A stretch of 64,000 nt of DNA, from positions 1 to 64,000 of the forward strand of contig NZ_JOFT01000049.1 in the NCBI RefSeq assembly GCF_000725805.1. The letters run 5' to 3'. Below are positions 52,994 to 61,573 of the stretch, one piece after another (position 1 is the stretch's first letter; every line of letters begins with the position of its first letter). The translations under genes were made by a program, and so were the position numbers. The stretch comes from Streptomyces xanthophaeus. Lineage in GTDB: Bacteria > Actinomycetota > Actinomycetes > Streptomycetales > Streptomycetaceae. Under the pieces are notes generated by a model. That model made no database searches, was not told the DNA's origin, and saw only the letters and a list, made by a program, of their open reading frames with translations.

Positions 52994-54010
52994 GCCGGCC
53001 CGCAGGGCGGCGACCCGCTCGTCCAGGGTGAATCCGGCCGGGGCCAGCGTCAGCGTGGTGACCCCGGCTTCCGCGTAGGCCCGCATGCCGTCCGCGATCC
53101 GCTCCACGGGGCCGAGCAGCGTGGTCGAGTCGATCAGCGAGTGCGGGACGGCCTCGGCGGCGCCCGCCTTGTCGCCCGCCAGGTACTTGTCCTGGATCTC
53201 GGCGGCTTCCTTCTCGTAACCCATGCGCTGGGCCAGCTGGTTGTAGAAGTTCTGCTTCCGGCTGCCCATGCCGCCGACGTACAGGGCGGTGTACGGGCGG
53301 AACATGTCGGCCAGGGCGTTCACGTCCTCGCCGAGGGCCAGCGGCACGGTCGGGCAGACGTCGAAGCCCTCCATGGTCAGGCCCGCCTTCTCGCGGCCCG
53401 CCCGGATGTGGGTGAGCGCGGTGGCCTCCAGGTGCTCGGCGGCCGGGAAGATCAGCAGCGCGCCGTCGGCGATCTCGCCGGTCTGCTCCAGGTTCTTCGG
53501 GCCGATGGCCGCGATGTAGAGCGGGATGTGCTCGCGCTCCGGGTGCACGGTCAGCTTGAGCGGCTTGCCGGGGCCGTCCGGCAGCGGCAGGGTCCAGTGC
53601 TCGCCCGCGTACGAGAGGCGCTCGCGGGTCATCGCCTTGCGGACGATCTCCACGTACTCGCGGGTCCGGGCGAGCGGCTTGTCGAACTTGACGCCGTACC
53701 AGCCCTCGGAGACCTGCGGGCCGGAGACGCCGAGGCCGAGCCGGAAGCGGCCCTTGGTCAGCGAGTCCAGGGTGGCGGCGGTCATGGCCGTCATCGCGGG
53801 CTGGCGGGCCGGGATCTGGAGGATGGCCGAGCCCACGTCGATGCGCTCGGTCTGGGCGGCGACCCAGGCCAGGACGGTCGGGGCGTCGGAGCCGTAGGCC
53901 TCGGCGGCCCAGCAGACGTCGTAGCCGAGGCGGTCGGCCTCCTGTGCGACGGCGAGGTTGTCGGCGTCCATGCCCGCACCCCAGTAGCCGAGATTGATGC
54001 CGAGCCGCAT
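52961..54010 (-). CDS. LLM-class F420-dependent oxidoreductase
   Basis: A 349-residue luciferase-like TIM-barrel enzyme, probably using coenzyme F420. MRLGINLGYWGAGMDADNLA, VCWAAEAYGSDAPTVLAWVA, IDVGSAILQIPARQPAMTAM and RFRLGLGVSGPQVSEGWYG are typical of the LLM F420 family. The substrate is unknown. AAGGGGA precedes the ATG. Its final codons (TEAMERAGLA) are duplicated downstream next to a dispersed repeat, though the reading frame is intact. It is divergent from an aldo/keto reductase. Confidence 0.9.
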   Translation of the reverse strand: MRLGINLGYWGAGMDADNLAVAQEADRLGYDVCWAAEAYGSDAPTVLAWVAAQTERIDVGSAILQIPARQPAMTAMTAATLDSLTKGRFRLGLGVSGPQVSEGWYGVKFDKPLARTREYVEIVRKAMTRERLSYAGEHWTLPLPDGPGKPLKLTVHPEREHIPLYIAAIGPKNLEQTGEIADGALLIFPAAEHLEATALTHIRAGREKAGLTMEGFDVCPTVPLALGEDVNALADMFRPYTALYVGGMGSRKQNFYNQLAQRMGYEKEAAEIQDKYLAGDKAGAAEAVPHSLIDSTTLLGPVERIADGMRAYAEAGVTTLTLAPAGFTLDERVAALRAGTEAMERAGLA

Positions 54011-54111
54011 GTGTCGTCCCCTTACCGGTTTACCGATCAGTAACGTAGGTCTGCGGGGGACTGTAGCGCGCCCGGGTGCTCCGCGTCAGTGCCCCAGTAG
54101 TCTCAGCGCTC

Positions 54112-55095
54112 ATGGAGCAGAGGCATCTCGGCCGCACCGGACTGCGCGTTTCCCGGATCGGCCTCGGCACCCTCACCTGGGGCCGCGACACCGGTGAGGA
54201 GGCCGCCGCCGAACAGGTGAAGGCCTTCTGGGAGGCGGGCGGCACGCTCGTCGACACGGCCGACGCGTACGGCGGCGGGGAGGCGGAGTACCTCCTCGGC
54301 CGGCTGATCGGCGGGCTCGTCCCGCGCCGGGACCTGGTCATCGCGACCAAGGCGGGCAGCGTCCGCGACCCGGACCGGCGCTTCGACGGCTCGCGCGGGC
54401 ACCTGCTGGCCGCCCTGGACGCGTCCCTGGAGCGGCTGGGCACCGATCACGTGGACCTCTGGCAGGTGCACGCCTTCGACCCGTCGACCCCGCTGGAGGA
54501 GACCCTGCAGGCCCTGGACCTCGCGGTGAGCAGCGGCCGGGCCCGGTACGCCGGGGTGGCGGGCTACTGCGGCTGGCAGCTGGCGAAGGCGGCGACCTGG
54601 CAGCTGGCGGCCCCCGGGGTGCGGACCCGGCTGGCGTCGACGCAGATGGAGTACTCCCTCCTCCAGCGGGGTGTGGAACGAGAGGTGCTGCCCGCCGCGC
54701 TGGACCTGGGGATCGGGCTGCTGCCCGCCTCGCCGCTGGGCCGCGGGGTGCTGACGGGCAAGTACCGGGACGGCGTCCCGGCGGACTCCAGGGGCGCCTC
54801 GCAGACCCTGGCCGCGTTCGTGGAGCCGTACCTGGACGAGACGGCGGGCCTAATCGTGGACGCGGTGGCGACCGCGGCCCAGGGGCTGGCCGTGACCCCG
54901 CTCCAGGTGGCCCTGGCATGGATCCGGGACCGGCCGGGGGTGGTCGCCCCGATCGTCGGCGCGCGGACGGCCGCACAGCTCGAGGCGGCCCTGTCGGTGG
55001 AGGCCCTTAGTCTTCCCGAGGAGATCTGCCGGGCGCTGGACGATGTCTCGGCGCCGGTGCACCGCTATCCCGATCAGGACTGGAGCACGCTGTGA
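54112..55095 (+). CDS. Aldo/keto reductase
   Basis: A 327-residue NADPH-dependent reductase with a TIM barrel. RVSRIGLGTLTWG opens it. DTADAYGGGEAEYLLG holds the catalytic Asp/Tyr, VIATKAG the Lys and VDLWQVHAFD the His. The cofactor end APIVGARTAAQLEAAL is present. The ATG at 54112 has no ribosome site; TAGTCT at 54098-54103 lies 8 bases before it, fitting a leaderless message. Its stop overlaps the GTG of the next gene (GTGA), so they are coupled. Confidence 0.9.
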   Translation: MEQRHLGRTGLRVSRIGLGTLTWGRDTGEEAAAEQVKAFWEAGGTLVDTADAYGGGEAEYLLGRLIGGLVPRRDLVIATKAGSVRDPDRRFDGSRGHLLAALDASLERLGTDHVDLWQVHAFDPSTPLEETLQALDLAVSSGRARYAGVAGYCGWQLAKAATWQLAAPGVRTRLASTQMEYSLLQRGVEREVLPAALDLGIGLLPASPLGRGVLTGKYRDGVPADSRGASQTLAAFVEPYLDETAGLIVDAVATAAQGLAVTPLQVALAWIRDRPGVVAPIVGARTAAQLEAALSVEALSLPEEICRALDDVSAPVHRYPDQDWSTL

Positions 55096-57659
55096 GTACG
55101 GACCGTCAGGCCGAGCCCGCTGCCGCGGAGGAAGCGGAAGAAGCGGAGGCCCGCACCCCCGCCGAGGCGGATCCGGAAACGGAGCCCGCCCCCGAGGCGG
55201 CCACCCCCGACACCCCGGCCGCACCGGAGGCCGAGCCGGAAGCGCCGGACACCGTGGCCGAAGCCGAGGCCAGAGCTGACGCGGGGGCCGGAGCGGACGC
55301 CGAGGCAGGGGCCGATGCTGAGCCCGATGCCGATGCCGAGGGCAACGCCGGGGCCGATGCTGAGGCTGAGGCTGAGGCCGGAGCGGACGCCGAGGCTGAG
55401 GCTGAGGCCGGAGCGGGCGCCGAGGCTGAGGCTGAGGCCGGAGCGGGCGGCAACGCCGGAGCCGACGCGAAGGCCGGGGCCGACACCGGGGCCGGAGCCG
55501 GCACTGGCGCCGGGGCCGAGGCTGGCGCTGAGGCCCGGACCGACGTCGAGGCCGACGCTGGGGCCAGGGGCGACGCTGGCGCCGAGGCTGAGGCTGAGGC
55601 CGGAGCCGACGTCGAGGCCGGGGCGGACGCCGAGTCGGGGGCTGAGGCCGGGGCTGGCACCGGCGCCGACGCCGGGGCCGGGGCTGCGGTCGACGGGGTT
55701 GTTCCTGCGGGGCTGAGTGAGGCGCAGGCCGAGTTGGCTGCGCAGCGGGTCGAGCGGGAGCGGATCGCCCGGCGCAAGGCCGAGCGGGAGGCCCCCGTCG
55801 ACGCCGGGGCGAAGCTCAGCGGGAAGGCCGCCGACCTGCTGGCCGCCGTACGCGCCGTCGAGAGCGGGGCGAAGCCCCCCGCCGCCACCTTCGACGAGGC
55901 GCCCGCCGCGCCCCGCAGGCCCGCCCCCGCGCCCCCGCAGCCGCGCACCCCGGCCCCACGGCCCGTGGCGGTCGCCCCCGGCACCGTCGAGGAGGTACGG
56001 GTCGTCCTGGCCCGCGGTGGCGCCCCGGAGGCGCTCGCCGCCGAGACCGCCGCGGCCCTGGGCGAGGACGCCGCCGAGGCCCTCGCCGAGAACCCCTGGC
56101 GGCTGTTGTCCGTGGCCTCCGTGCGCCCGACGCAGGCGGACGGTTTCGCGCGGGCCCTGCTGGGCGCCGGGGCCGGTCCCGGGGACGAGCGCCGCACCGG
56201 AGCCCTGGTGGGCTGGCTTCTGCTCCAGGCCGCGCTCAAGGGCCACACCGCCCTGGAGGCGCCCGTACTGCGCTCGGCGCTGGCCCAGTACGCCGTACCG
56301 GACCCGGCCGGGGCCCTTGAGACGGCCATCGCGGAGGGGGCGGTACTGGTGTTCCAGGAACCGCTCGGCGCGCCCGGCGCGCAGTACGAGGAGGGCGAGG
56401 AGGAGCCGGTCCGCATCCTGGTGGGCCTGGAGGGTTCCGCCATGGCCGAGGAGAGCCTGGCCGACGGCCTGGCCCGGCTCGCCAACGCCTTCGACGCCCT
56501 GGCGGACTGGGACAAGGCCGTCGGCGCCGCGCCGAACCCCTCCGCCGCGGAGCTGATCCGCGCCGTCGCGGGCCACGGCCTGGTCACCCACACCGGCGGC
56601 GAGGCCGCCCGCGCCGAAGCGGCCGCCCTGCTCGCGGCCGCCGGGGAACTCGGCTTGCGGACCTGCCTGGCCGCGCACGCCCCCGGCGGACCGGATTCCG
56701 TGACGGTGGCGGGCCTGCTGTCCGGGACGGAGGGGCCGGGCCGGGACGCGGACGGGCAGTTCGCGCTGGACCTGCTCGTGGTGCTCGACGCACCCCAGCT
56801 GGACGTGGAGACCGCCGCCGCCCTGGTGGAGTCGGTGCCGGACGGGGCCCGGCTCGTGCTCAGCGGGGACCCGGGTGTCCTGGGATCCGCCGGGGCCGGG
56901 CGGGTGTTCGCGGATGTGCTGGCGGCCCGTGCCTGTCCCCAGGTGGTCTCCCGCACCCCCGACCCGGGCCCGGTCGGCGAGCTCGTCTCGGGGGTCGGGA
57001 TCGGGGAGCTGAACCAGGTGGAGGCCCCCGGCAAGGAGGTCGTCATCGTTCCGGTACGGGATGCGGCGGAGGCCGTGCACCGCACCGTGCAGCTGGTGGC
57101 CGAGTCGGTGCCGCGGGCCTTCGGGATCCCCGCGGACGAGGTGCAGGTGATCACCCCGGGCCACGGCGGCTCGGCGGGGACCCGGGCGCTGAACGCCGCC
57201 CTCAAGGAGCGCCTGAACCCCGGGCCGGGCCGGTTCGGCGGCTTCGACCCCGGCGACCGGGTCGTCCACGTCCCCTCCCCCGGGCGGGCGGTGCCGGCCC
57301 GGGTGGTGTCGGCCGATGCGCAGGGGCTGCACCTGGAGCGTGCGGGCGCCCGGACCGTCGTACCGAAGGAACAGGTGGAGGCGCGGGTCCGGCACGGCTG
57401 GGCCGTGACCGCCCACCAGGCCGTGGGGGCGCGTTGGCCCGCGGTGGTCGTCGTACTGCCGGGGGACGCGGCCGAGGCCCTGTCGCGGGACTGGGTGTAC
57501 ACGGCGTTCGGGCGGGCCGAGCGGCACCTGTCCGTGGTGCACGGCGTGGACCAGGCGCTGCCGCGCGCGGTGGCGGAGGTCCTGCCGAAGCCCCGTACGA
57601 CGCGGCTGACGGGCCTGCTGAAGGCCCTGGTGGCCTCCGCCCGGGAACAGCCGGAGTGA
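55092..57659 (+). CDS. RecD2-like protein with degenerate ATPase motifs and an acidic Ala-rich leader
   Basis: An 855-residue protein. Residues ~1-205 are low-complexity Ala/Glu/Asp/Gly with near-tandem AEAEAEAGA units. From ~225 onward it follows the RecD2 helicase plan. It has a helix-hairpin-helix region (ALGEDAAEALAENPWRLLSV, near 330), an ATPase-like region, then VITPGHGGSAGTRALNAAL, GWAVTAHQAVGARWPAVVVV and RDWVYTAFGRAERHLSVV. The Walker A site expected as GGPGTGKT reads THTGGEAARAEAA (near 497), and the DEAS box reads LDAPQLD (near 563). It is unlikely to hydrolyse ATP. Coupled to the upstream reductase by a GTGA overlap. Confidence 0.82.
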   Translation: MSTDRQAEPAAAEEAEEAEARTPAEADPETEPAPEAATPDTPAAPEAEPEAPDTVAEAEARADAGAGADAEAGADAEPDADAEGNAGADAEAEAEAGADAEAEAEAGAGAEAEAEAGAGGNAGADAKAGADTGAGAGTGAGAEAGAEARTDVEADAGARGDAGAEAEAEAGADVEAGADAESGAEAGAGTGADAGAGAAVDGVVPAGLSEAQAELAAQRVERERIARRKAEREAPVDAGAKLSGKAADLLAAVRAVESGAKPPAATFDEAPAAPRRPAPAPPQPRTPAPRPVAVAPGTVEEVRVVLARGGAPEALAAETAAALGEDAAEALAENPWRLLSVASVRPTQADGFARALLGAGAGPGDERRTGALVGWLLLQAALKGHTALEAPVLRSALAQYAVPDPAGALETAIAEGAVLVFQEPLGAPGAQYEEGEEEPVRILVGLEGSAMAEESLADGLARLANAFDALADWDKAVGAAPNPSAAELIRAVAGHGLVTHTGGEAARAEAAALLAAAGELGLRTCLAAHAPGGPDSVTVAGLLSGTEGPGRDADGQFALDLLVVLDAPQLDVETAAALVESVPDGARLVLSGDPGVLGSAGAGRVFADVLAARACPQVVSRTPDPGPVGELVSGVGIGELNQVEAPGKEVVIVPVRDAAEAVHRTVQLVAESVPRAFGIPADEVQVITPGHGGSAGTRALNAALKERLNPGPGRFGGFDPGDRVVHVPSPGRAVPARVVSADAQGLHLERAGARTVVPKEQVEARVRHGWAVTAHQAVGARWPAVVVVLPGDAAEALSRDWVYTAFGRAERHLSVVHGVDQALPRAVAEVLPKPRTTRLTGLLKALVASAREQPE

Positions 57660-57662
57660 CGG

Positions 57663-57696
57663 CCGTGGCCCCCGCCTGCGAGGGCGGGGGCCACGG
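57663..57696. terminator. Bidirectional terminator
   Basis: CCGTGGCCCCCGCC pairs exactly with 57683-57696 around a 6-base loop, four bases after the RecD2-like gene and before a convergent gene. Confidence 0.85.
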
Positions 57697-57720
57697 TGTC
57701 CGGCCGGGACGTCGGGGGGA

Positions 57721-58395
57721 TCAGGCAGGGGCCAGCCCCGGCTCCGCGGTCTCGGCCTCTTCCTCGTCTTCGTCGGCGTCCGTGTCGTCCGCGTCGTCCT
57801 CCTCGTCGAAGACGGAACTGACGTCGAAGCGGTGCAGCACGTCCTCCGGGTCGGTGTGCGCGAAGGGGGAGTTGAGCCACTCCCCCGGTTCGGCCACTTC
57901 CTCCGCGGCCGCGATCCAGAGCGTGGAGTCGCCCTCCTCCAGCCCGAACTCCTTGTAACGGGAGGCGATCTCGTCGGGCTCGTACTCCCCGAAGAGAACG
58001 CCCAGCGCACCGGCGGTGCCGCCGTCCTGGACGAGTTCGGCGTCCCGGTCGTGCGCGGCGACGCGCTCGGCCTGGGCGATCAGCCGCGGCGGTTCGACCA
58101 CCGCGTAGTCACGGCGGATGAGCACGCTGAAGGCGGTGGGATCGGCGGGGCCGGTGTACGGGACACCGTCCTCGGGGGTGGGGATCTCGAAGGGAGTGAC
58201 CTCGTCGTACCGGTCGTAGAGGAGTTCGTCGTACTCCTCGGCCGCCGCGGCGAGTTCGTTGAAGGCGGCGTAGACCTCCGGGTCCTCGTCCCCGGTCCTG
58301 CTCTCGACCGCGGCGAGGTGGCGGTCGAGAGCGGCCTTGACCGCCTCGGCGGCGGCGCGTACCTCGGCAACAGTGGGCAGAGCGGCATCAGACAT
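57721..58395 (-). CDS. Conserved actinobacterial protein of unknown function
   Basis: A 224-residue acidic protein with no domain I recognise. The N-terminal 70 residues are helical (VAEVRAAAEAVKAALDRHLA), then a mixed region (FSVLIRRDYAVVEPPRLIAQ) and GEWLNSPFAHTDPEDVLHRF. It ends in an Asp/Glu run of about 25 residues. No signal or TM segment. No ribosome site; TAGCGT on the minus strand ends 7 bases before the ATG at 58395, fitting a leaderless message. It is divergent from the DUF5703 gene. Confidence 0.75.
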   Translation of the reverse strand: MSDAALPTVAEVRAAAEAVKAALDRHLAAVESRTGDEDPEVYAAFNELAAAAEEYDELLYDRYDEVTPFEIPTPEDGVPYTGPADPTAFSVLIRRDYAVVEPPRLIAQAERVAAHDRDAELVQDGGTAGALGVLFGEYEPDEIASRYKEFGLEEGDSTLWIAAAEEVAEPGEWLNSPFAHTDPEDVLHRFDVSSVFDEEDDADDTDADEDEEEAETAEPGLAPA

Positions 58396-58442
58396 AGAGC
58401 AGACGCTATCCGTAGCAGGCCTCCGCCCGCACAATAGATGCG

Positions 58443-58631
58443 ATGCCGGAATACGAATTCGTCGACGTGTACGTGCCCCGCGGCGTCCCTCGCAAGGAGG
58501 CGACCCGCCTGCTGACCGATCATGCCGAGTACGGGAACTGGGAACTGGACCGCCTGACCCTGCACCGGGACGGCAGCCGCCGCGTGCGGCTGCGCCGCCG
58601 GATCATCCGACAGGTCCGCGCGACCTGGTGA
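58443..58631 (+). CDS. DUF5703-type small protein
   Basis: A 62-residue basic protein that opens MPEYEFVDVYVPRGVPRKEA and ends in an Arg-rich tail (RRVRLRRRIIRQVRATW). I recall it as a Streptomyces small-protein family (DUF5703). Role unknown; the tail could bind nucleic acid or membrane. It starts 47 bp from a divergent gene and ends at a hairpin shared with the convergent chaplin gene. Confidence 0.75.
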   Translation: MPEYEFVDVYVPRGVPRKEATRLLTDHAEYGNWELDRLTLHRDGSRRVRLRRRIIRQVRATW

Positions 58632-58657
58632 CGCGGGCCCCGGGGGCGGGGCCCGCG
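58632..58657. terminator. Terminator between the DUF5703 and chaplin genes
   Basis: CGCGGGCCCC and GGGGCCCGCG form a perfect 10-bp stem with a GGGGGC loop between convergent genes. Confidence 0.75.
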
Positions 58658-58672
58658 CCGTGCAGGCTGCCG

Positions 58673-59560
58673 TCAGGCGGCGCTGCGGGCCCGCCGGTAG
58701 AGGACCGCACCGGCCAGGAGCAGGCCTCCGGCGATCGGGAGGCCCGCGCCGAGGACGTCTCCGGCGCCGGTGGCGGCGAGACCGGCCTCGTGGCCGCTCC
58801 CCTGGCCCGTCCCCTGGCCGGGGTTGGTCACGGGGGTGACGGAGCCGTTACCGGGCCCGGTGGGCGTGCCCGGGTTTCCGGGCGTACCGGGGTTGCCGGG
58901 GTTGCCCGGAGTACCGGGAGTCCCCGGGTTACCCGGGGTGCCGGGGTTGCCGGGCGTACCCGGGTTCCCAGGAGTCCCCGGGTTCCCAGGAGTCCCCGGG
59001 TTTCCGGGCGTACCGGGGTTGCCGGGGTTGCCCGGAGTACCGGGAGTTCCCGGGTTGCCGGGCGTACCGGGATTGCCAGGCGTACCCGGGCTGCCGGGCG
59101 TACCGGGGTTCCCAGGAGTGCCGGGGTTTCCGGGAGTGCCCGGCGTACCCGGGTTCCCGGGGTTGCCCGGCGTGCCCGGGTTGCCCGGGTGGTCGTCGCA
59201 AGGCTCGTCGTCGTCGCCCGGGTGACCGGGGTGGCCCGGATTGCCGGGGTGACCCGGGTGGCCCGGGTGGCCCGGGTGACCTGGGTGGCCGGGCTTCCCC
59301 GGCTTGCCCGAGATGTTGGCGCAGTGGTTCCCGAAGGCCGGGTTCAGGCCTCCCACCACCGTCACGGTGTTCCCGCAGGCGTTCACCGGCGCGTCCACGG
59401 GCGCCTGCACCGTGTTCCCGGACAGCAGGCCGGGTGAGTTCGCCGCTTGCCCCGAGGCTGCGGAATCCGCGTGTGCGTAGCCCCCGCCCAGAGCGAGGAC
59501 ACCCCCCGCGGCAGCCATGGTGATCAGGGTCTTCCTGGTGACCTGTGCCGGTCGTCGCAT
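58673..59560 (-). CDS. Sortase-anchored chaplin with collagen-like stalk
   Basis: A 295-residue cell-surface protein. A signal peptide ends near residue 31 ([11 protein letters not shown]). One chaplin domain (residues 36-83) has the two cysteines at 62 and 80 and the motif [13 protein letters not shown] stalk of Gly-X-Pro triplets follows: 10 (GHP/GKP type), an acidic break (DDDEPCDDH), then about 36 (GTP/GNP type). LAATG at 261-265, a TM helix and RRAR form a class E sortase signal, which links the protein to peptidoglycan. In S. coelicolor the matching locus carries the long chaplin ChpC. Chaplins coat aerial hyphae. GGGGA lies about 10 bases before the ATG. Confidence 0.9.
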   Translation of the reverse strand: MRRPAQVTRKTLITMAAAGGVLALGGGYAHADSAASGQAANSPGLLSGNTVQAPVDAPVNACGNTVTVVGGLNPAFGNHCANISGKPGKPGHPGHPGHPGHPGHPGNPGHPGHPGDDDEPCDDHPGNPGTPGNPGNPGTPGTPGNPGTPGNPGTPGSPGTPGNPGTPGNPGTPGTPGNPGNPGTPGNPGTPGNPGTPGNPGTPGNPGTPGNPGTPGTPGNPGNPGTPGNPGTPTGPGNGSVTPVTNPGQGTGQGSGHEAGLAATGAGDVLGAGLPIAGGLLLAGAVLYRRARSAA

Positions 59561-59667
59561 CTGTACTCGTCCCCTGGTGTCGTACGTGTCTTCGGCCGCC
59601 ACCCGGCCGTCCGGGCTCCCCCGCCTGGTGCGCCGAAAGTCGTGTGGGCCGGGCCCGAAAGCCCGGC

Positions 59668-59699
59668 GGCCCCGGAGCGCTGGAACGCACTCCGGGGCC
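59668..59699 (-). terminator. Terminator after chpH
   Basis: GGCCCCGGAG and CTCCGGGGCC form a perfect 10-bp stem 16 bp past the chpH stop. A second stem (GCCGGGC/GCCCGGC, 59648-59667) is adjacent. The two chaplin genes are thus probably separate transcripts. Confidence 0.8.
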
Positions 59700-59715
59700 A
59701 GAACTTCTAACGGCG

Positions 59716-59949
59716 TCAGGCGTTGACGCAGGTGTTGCCGAAGGCCGGGTTCAGCAGGCCGATCACGGAGATCGTGTTGCCGCAGACGTTCACGGGGACG
59801 TGAACCGGGACCTGGATCACGTTGCCGGACGCGACACCGGGCGAACCGATGGCCGCACCCTGGGCACCCGCATCGGCGTGGGCCAGACCCGCACCCGCGA
59901 GAACCAGGCCACCCGTGGCAGCCACAGCGGCTACAACCTTCTTGATCAT
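59716..59949 (-). CDS. chpH: Short chaplin (ChpH-like)
   Basis: A 77-residue secreted protein: signal peptide to about residue 25 ([12 protein letters not shown]) and one chaplin domain with cysteines 56 and 74 ([20 protein letters not shown]). Short chaplins assemble into amyloid-like fibrils that lower surface tension and coat aerial hyphae and spores. GGAGGA precedes the ATG. It lies upstream of the collagen-stalk chaplin on the same strand, the same pairing as chpC/chpH in S. coelicolor. Confidence 0.95.
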   Translation of the reverse strand: MIKKVVAAVAATGGLVLAGAGLAHADAGAQGAAIGSPGVASGNVIQVPVHVPVNVCGNTISVIGLLNPAFGNTCVNA

Positions 59950-59968
59950 TGTTCCTCCTAGTAGTCAA

Positions 59969-59993
59969 GTGCGGTCCCAGCCGCGGACCGCAC
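59969..59993 (-). other. Hairpin in the chpH leader
   Basis: GTGCGGTCC and GGACCGCAC form a 9-bp stem 20 bases upstream of chpH. It may stabilise the abundant chaplin mRNA. Confidence 0.5.
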
Positions 59994-60035
59994 CACCTGT
60001 AACGAGGAGGGATCACCAGGGCTACGAGCGTATGA

Positions 60036-60064
60036 GCGCATTCACTCTTCTCAGTGGAATGCGC
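60036..60064. promoter_or_regulatory. Inverted repeat between chpH and the M20 peptidase gene
   Basis: GCGCATTC (60036-60043) and GAATGCGC (60057-60064) are perfect 8-base arms, extended by ACT/AGT with one bulged base. It lies 87 bp upstream of chpH and 15 bp past the peptidase stop: terminator or operator. Confidence 0.5.
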
Positions 60065-60079
60065 ACACCGGTCCGAATC

Positions 60080-61405
60080 TCAGGCGTTGTCGATGAACCG
60101 GTCTAGGACCCGCACGCCGAACTTCAGCCCGTCCACCGGGACCCGCTCGTCCACTCCGTGGAACATCCCTGCGAAGTCCAGCTCGGGCGGCAGCTGGAGC
60201 GGGGCGAAGCCGAAGCAGCGGATGCCCAGGTCGTCGAAGGACTTGGCGTCCGTACCGCCCGAGAGCATGTACGGGACGGCCCGTGCGATCGGGTCCTCCG
60301 CCTTCAGGGCGCCCTGCATGGCGTCGACGAGCTTCCCGTCGAAGTCCGTCTCCAGGGCCTTGTCCCCGTGCACGTCCTCCCGCTTCACGCGCGGGCCGAG
60401 GATCCGGTCGAGGTCGGCGAAGAACTCGTCCTCGTAGCCCGGCAGGAAGCGGCCGTCGACGTGCGCGGTGGCCTGTCCCGGGATCACGTTGACCTTGTAG
60501 CCGGCGCCCAGCATGGTCGGCGCCGCCGAGTTCCGCAGGGTCGCGCCGACCATCTTGGCGATGCCGCCGAGCTTGGCCAGCGTCGCGTCCATGTTGTCCG
60601 GGTCCAGGGGGGTGCCGAGCGCGTCCGAGAGCTCGTCCAGGAAGGACCGTACGGTCTTGGTCACGCGCACCGGCCACTGGTGGCGGCCCAGGCGGCCGAC
60701 GGCCTCGCACAGCTCCGTGATGGCGTTGTCGTTGTTGGTCATGGAGCCGTGGCCCGCGGTGCCCTCCACCGTGAGCCGCATCCAGTGCATGCCCTTCTGG
60801 GCCGTCTCGACCAGGTAGAGCCGCAGGTTCTCGTTGACGGTGAAGGAGAAGCCGCCCACCTCGCCGATCGCCTCCGTCACGCCCTCGAAGAGGCCGGGGT
60901 GCTTGTCCACGAGGTACCGCGCCCCGTACAGGCCTCCGGCCTCCTCGTCGGCGAGGAAGGCCAGCACGATGTCCCGGGGGGGCTTGCGGCCGCTGCGCAT
61001 CCGGTCGCGCACGACGGCCAGCGTCATCGCGTCCATGTCCTTCATGTCGACGGCGCCCCGGCCCCACAGGCAGCCGTCGGCGATCTCACCGGCGAAGGGG
61101 TCGTAGGTCCAGTCCGCCGCATTGGCCGGGACCACGTCGGTGTGCCCGTGGATCAGCAGGGCCGGCCGCGAGGGGTCCTCGCCCTCGATCCGCGCGACGG
61201 TGGAGGCCCGTCCCTTGTGCGACTCGAAGATCTGCGGCTCCAGCCCGACCTCGGCGAGCTGCTCGGCGACCCATTCCGCGGCCTTGCGCTCGCCGGGGCC
61301 CGAGTGGTCCCCGTAGTTGCTGGTGTCGATCCGGATGAGGTCCCGGCAGAGGTCCACGACCTCGTCCTCGCCGGAGACGGTCCTGCCCGCGCTCGACTCG
61401 CTCAC
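60080..61405 (-). CDS. M20-family metallopeptidase
   Basis: A 441-residue zinc peptidase/deacylase of the M20 (ArgE/DapE/CPG2) family. LLIHGHTDVVPAN, GRGAVDMKDMDAMTLAV and FLADEEAGGLYGARYLVDK hold the metal ligands and the catalytic Glu; SGGTDAKSF holds another ligand. The dimerisation domain (HWMRLTVEGTAGHGSM) is present. Cytosolic, no signal. It may cut dipeptides or acyl-amino acids. The GTG at 61405 has GGGAGGA seven bases upstream, better than GTG at 61420. Confidence 0.9.
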   Translation of the reverse strand: MSESSAGRTVSGEDEVVDLCRDLIRIDTSNYGDHSGPGERKAAEWVAEQLAEVGLEPQIFESHKGRASTVARIEGEDPSRPALLIHGHTDVVPANAADWTYDPFAGEIADGCLWGRGAVDMKDMDAMTLAVVRDRMRSGRKPPRDIVLAFLADEEAGGLYGARYLVDKHPGLFEGVTEAIGEVGGFSFTVNENLRLYLVETAQKGMHWMRLTVEGTAGHGSMTNNDNAITELCEAVGRLGRHQWPVRVTKTVRSFLDELSDALGTPLDPDNMDATLAKLGGIAKMVGATLRNSAAPTMLGAGYKVNVIPGQATAHVDGRFLPGYEDEFFADLDRILGPRVKREDVHGDKALETDFDGKLVDAMQGALKAEDPIARAVPYMLSGGTDAKSFDDLGIRCFGFAPLQLPPELDFAGMFHGVDERVPVDGLKFGVRVLDRFIDNA

Positions 61406-61573
61406 GCTGCTTCCTCCCACTGATCAGTACCGAACTGCCTCCATCCTCCCGCCCCGGACCGTTCTGCCCAAGGGCGATCCCCGGCCGCCGGGGGGTGTGA
61501 TCGAGGACCCCGGAATGTTTGGTAATGTTTTCCACGTCGGAACGGCCCGCGAGGGACGCGAGACAGACACCTT

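Noticed and set aside
55074..58010. A 978-codon minus-strand frame antisense to the RecD2-like gene.
   Set aside because: It mirrors the GC repeat of the acidic leader and has no protein family character.
58770..59225. The GC-rich repeats of the chaplin stalk considered as a CRISPR-like or intergenic array.
   Set aside because: Period is 9 bases (Gly-X-Pro codons), without spacers, and lies in frame in a chaplin with signal peptide and sortase signal.
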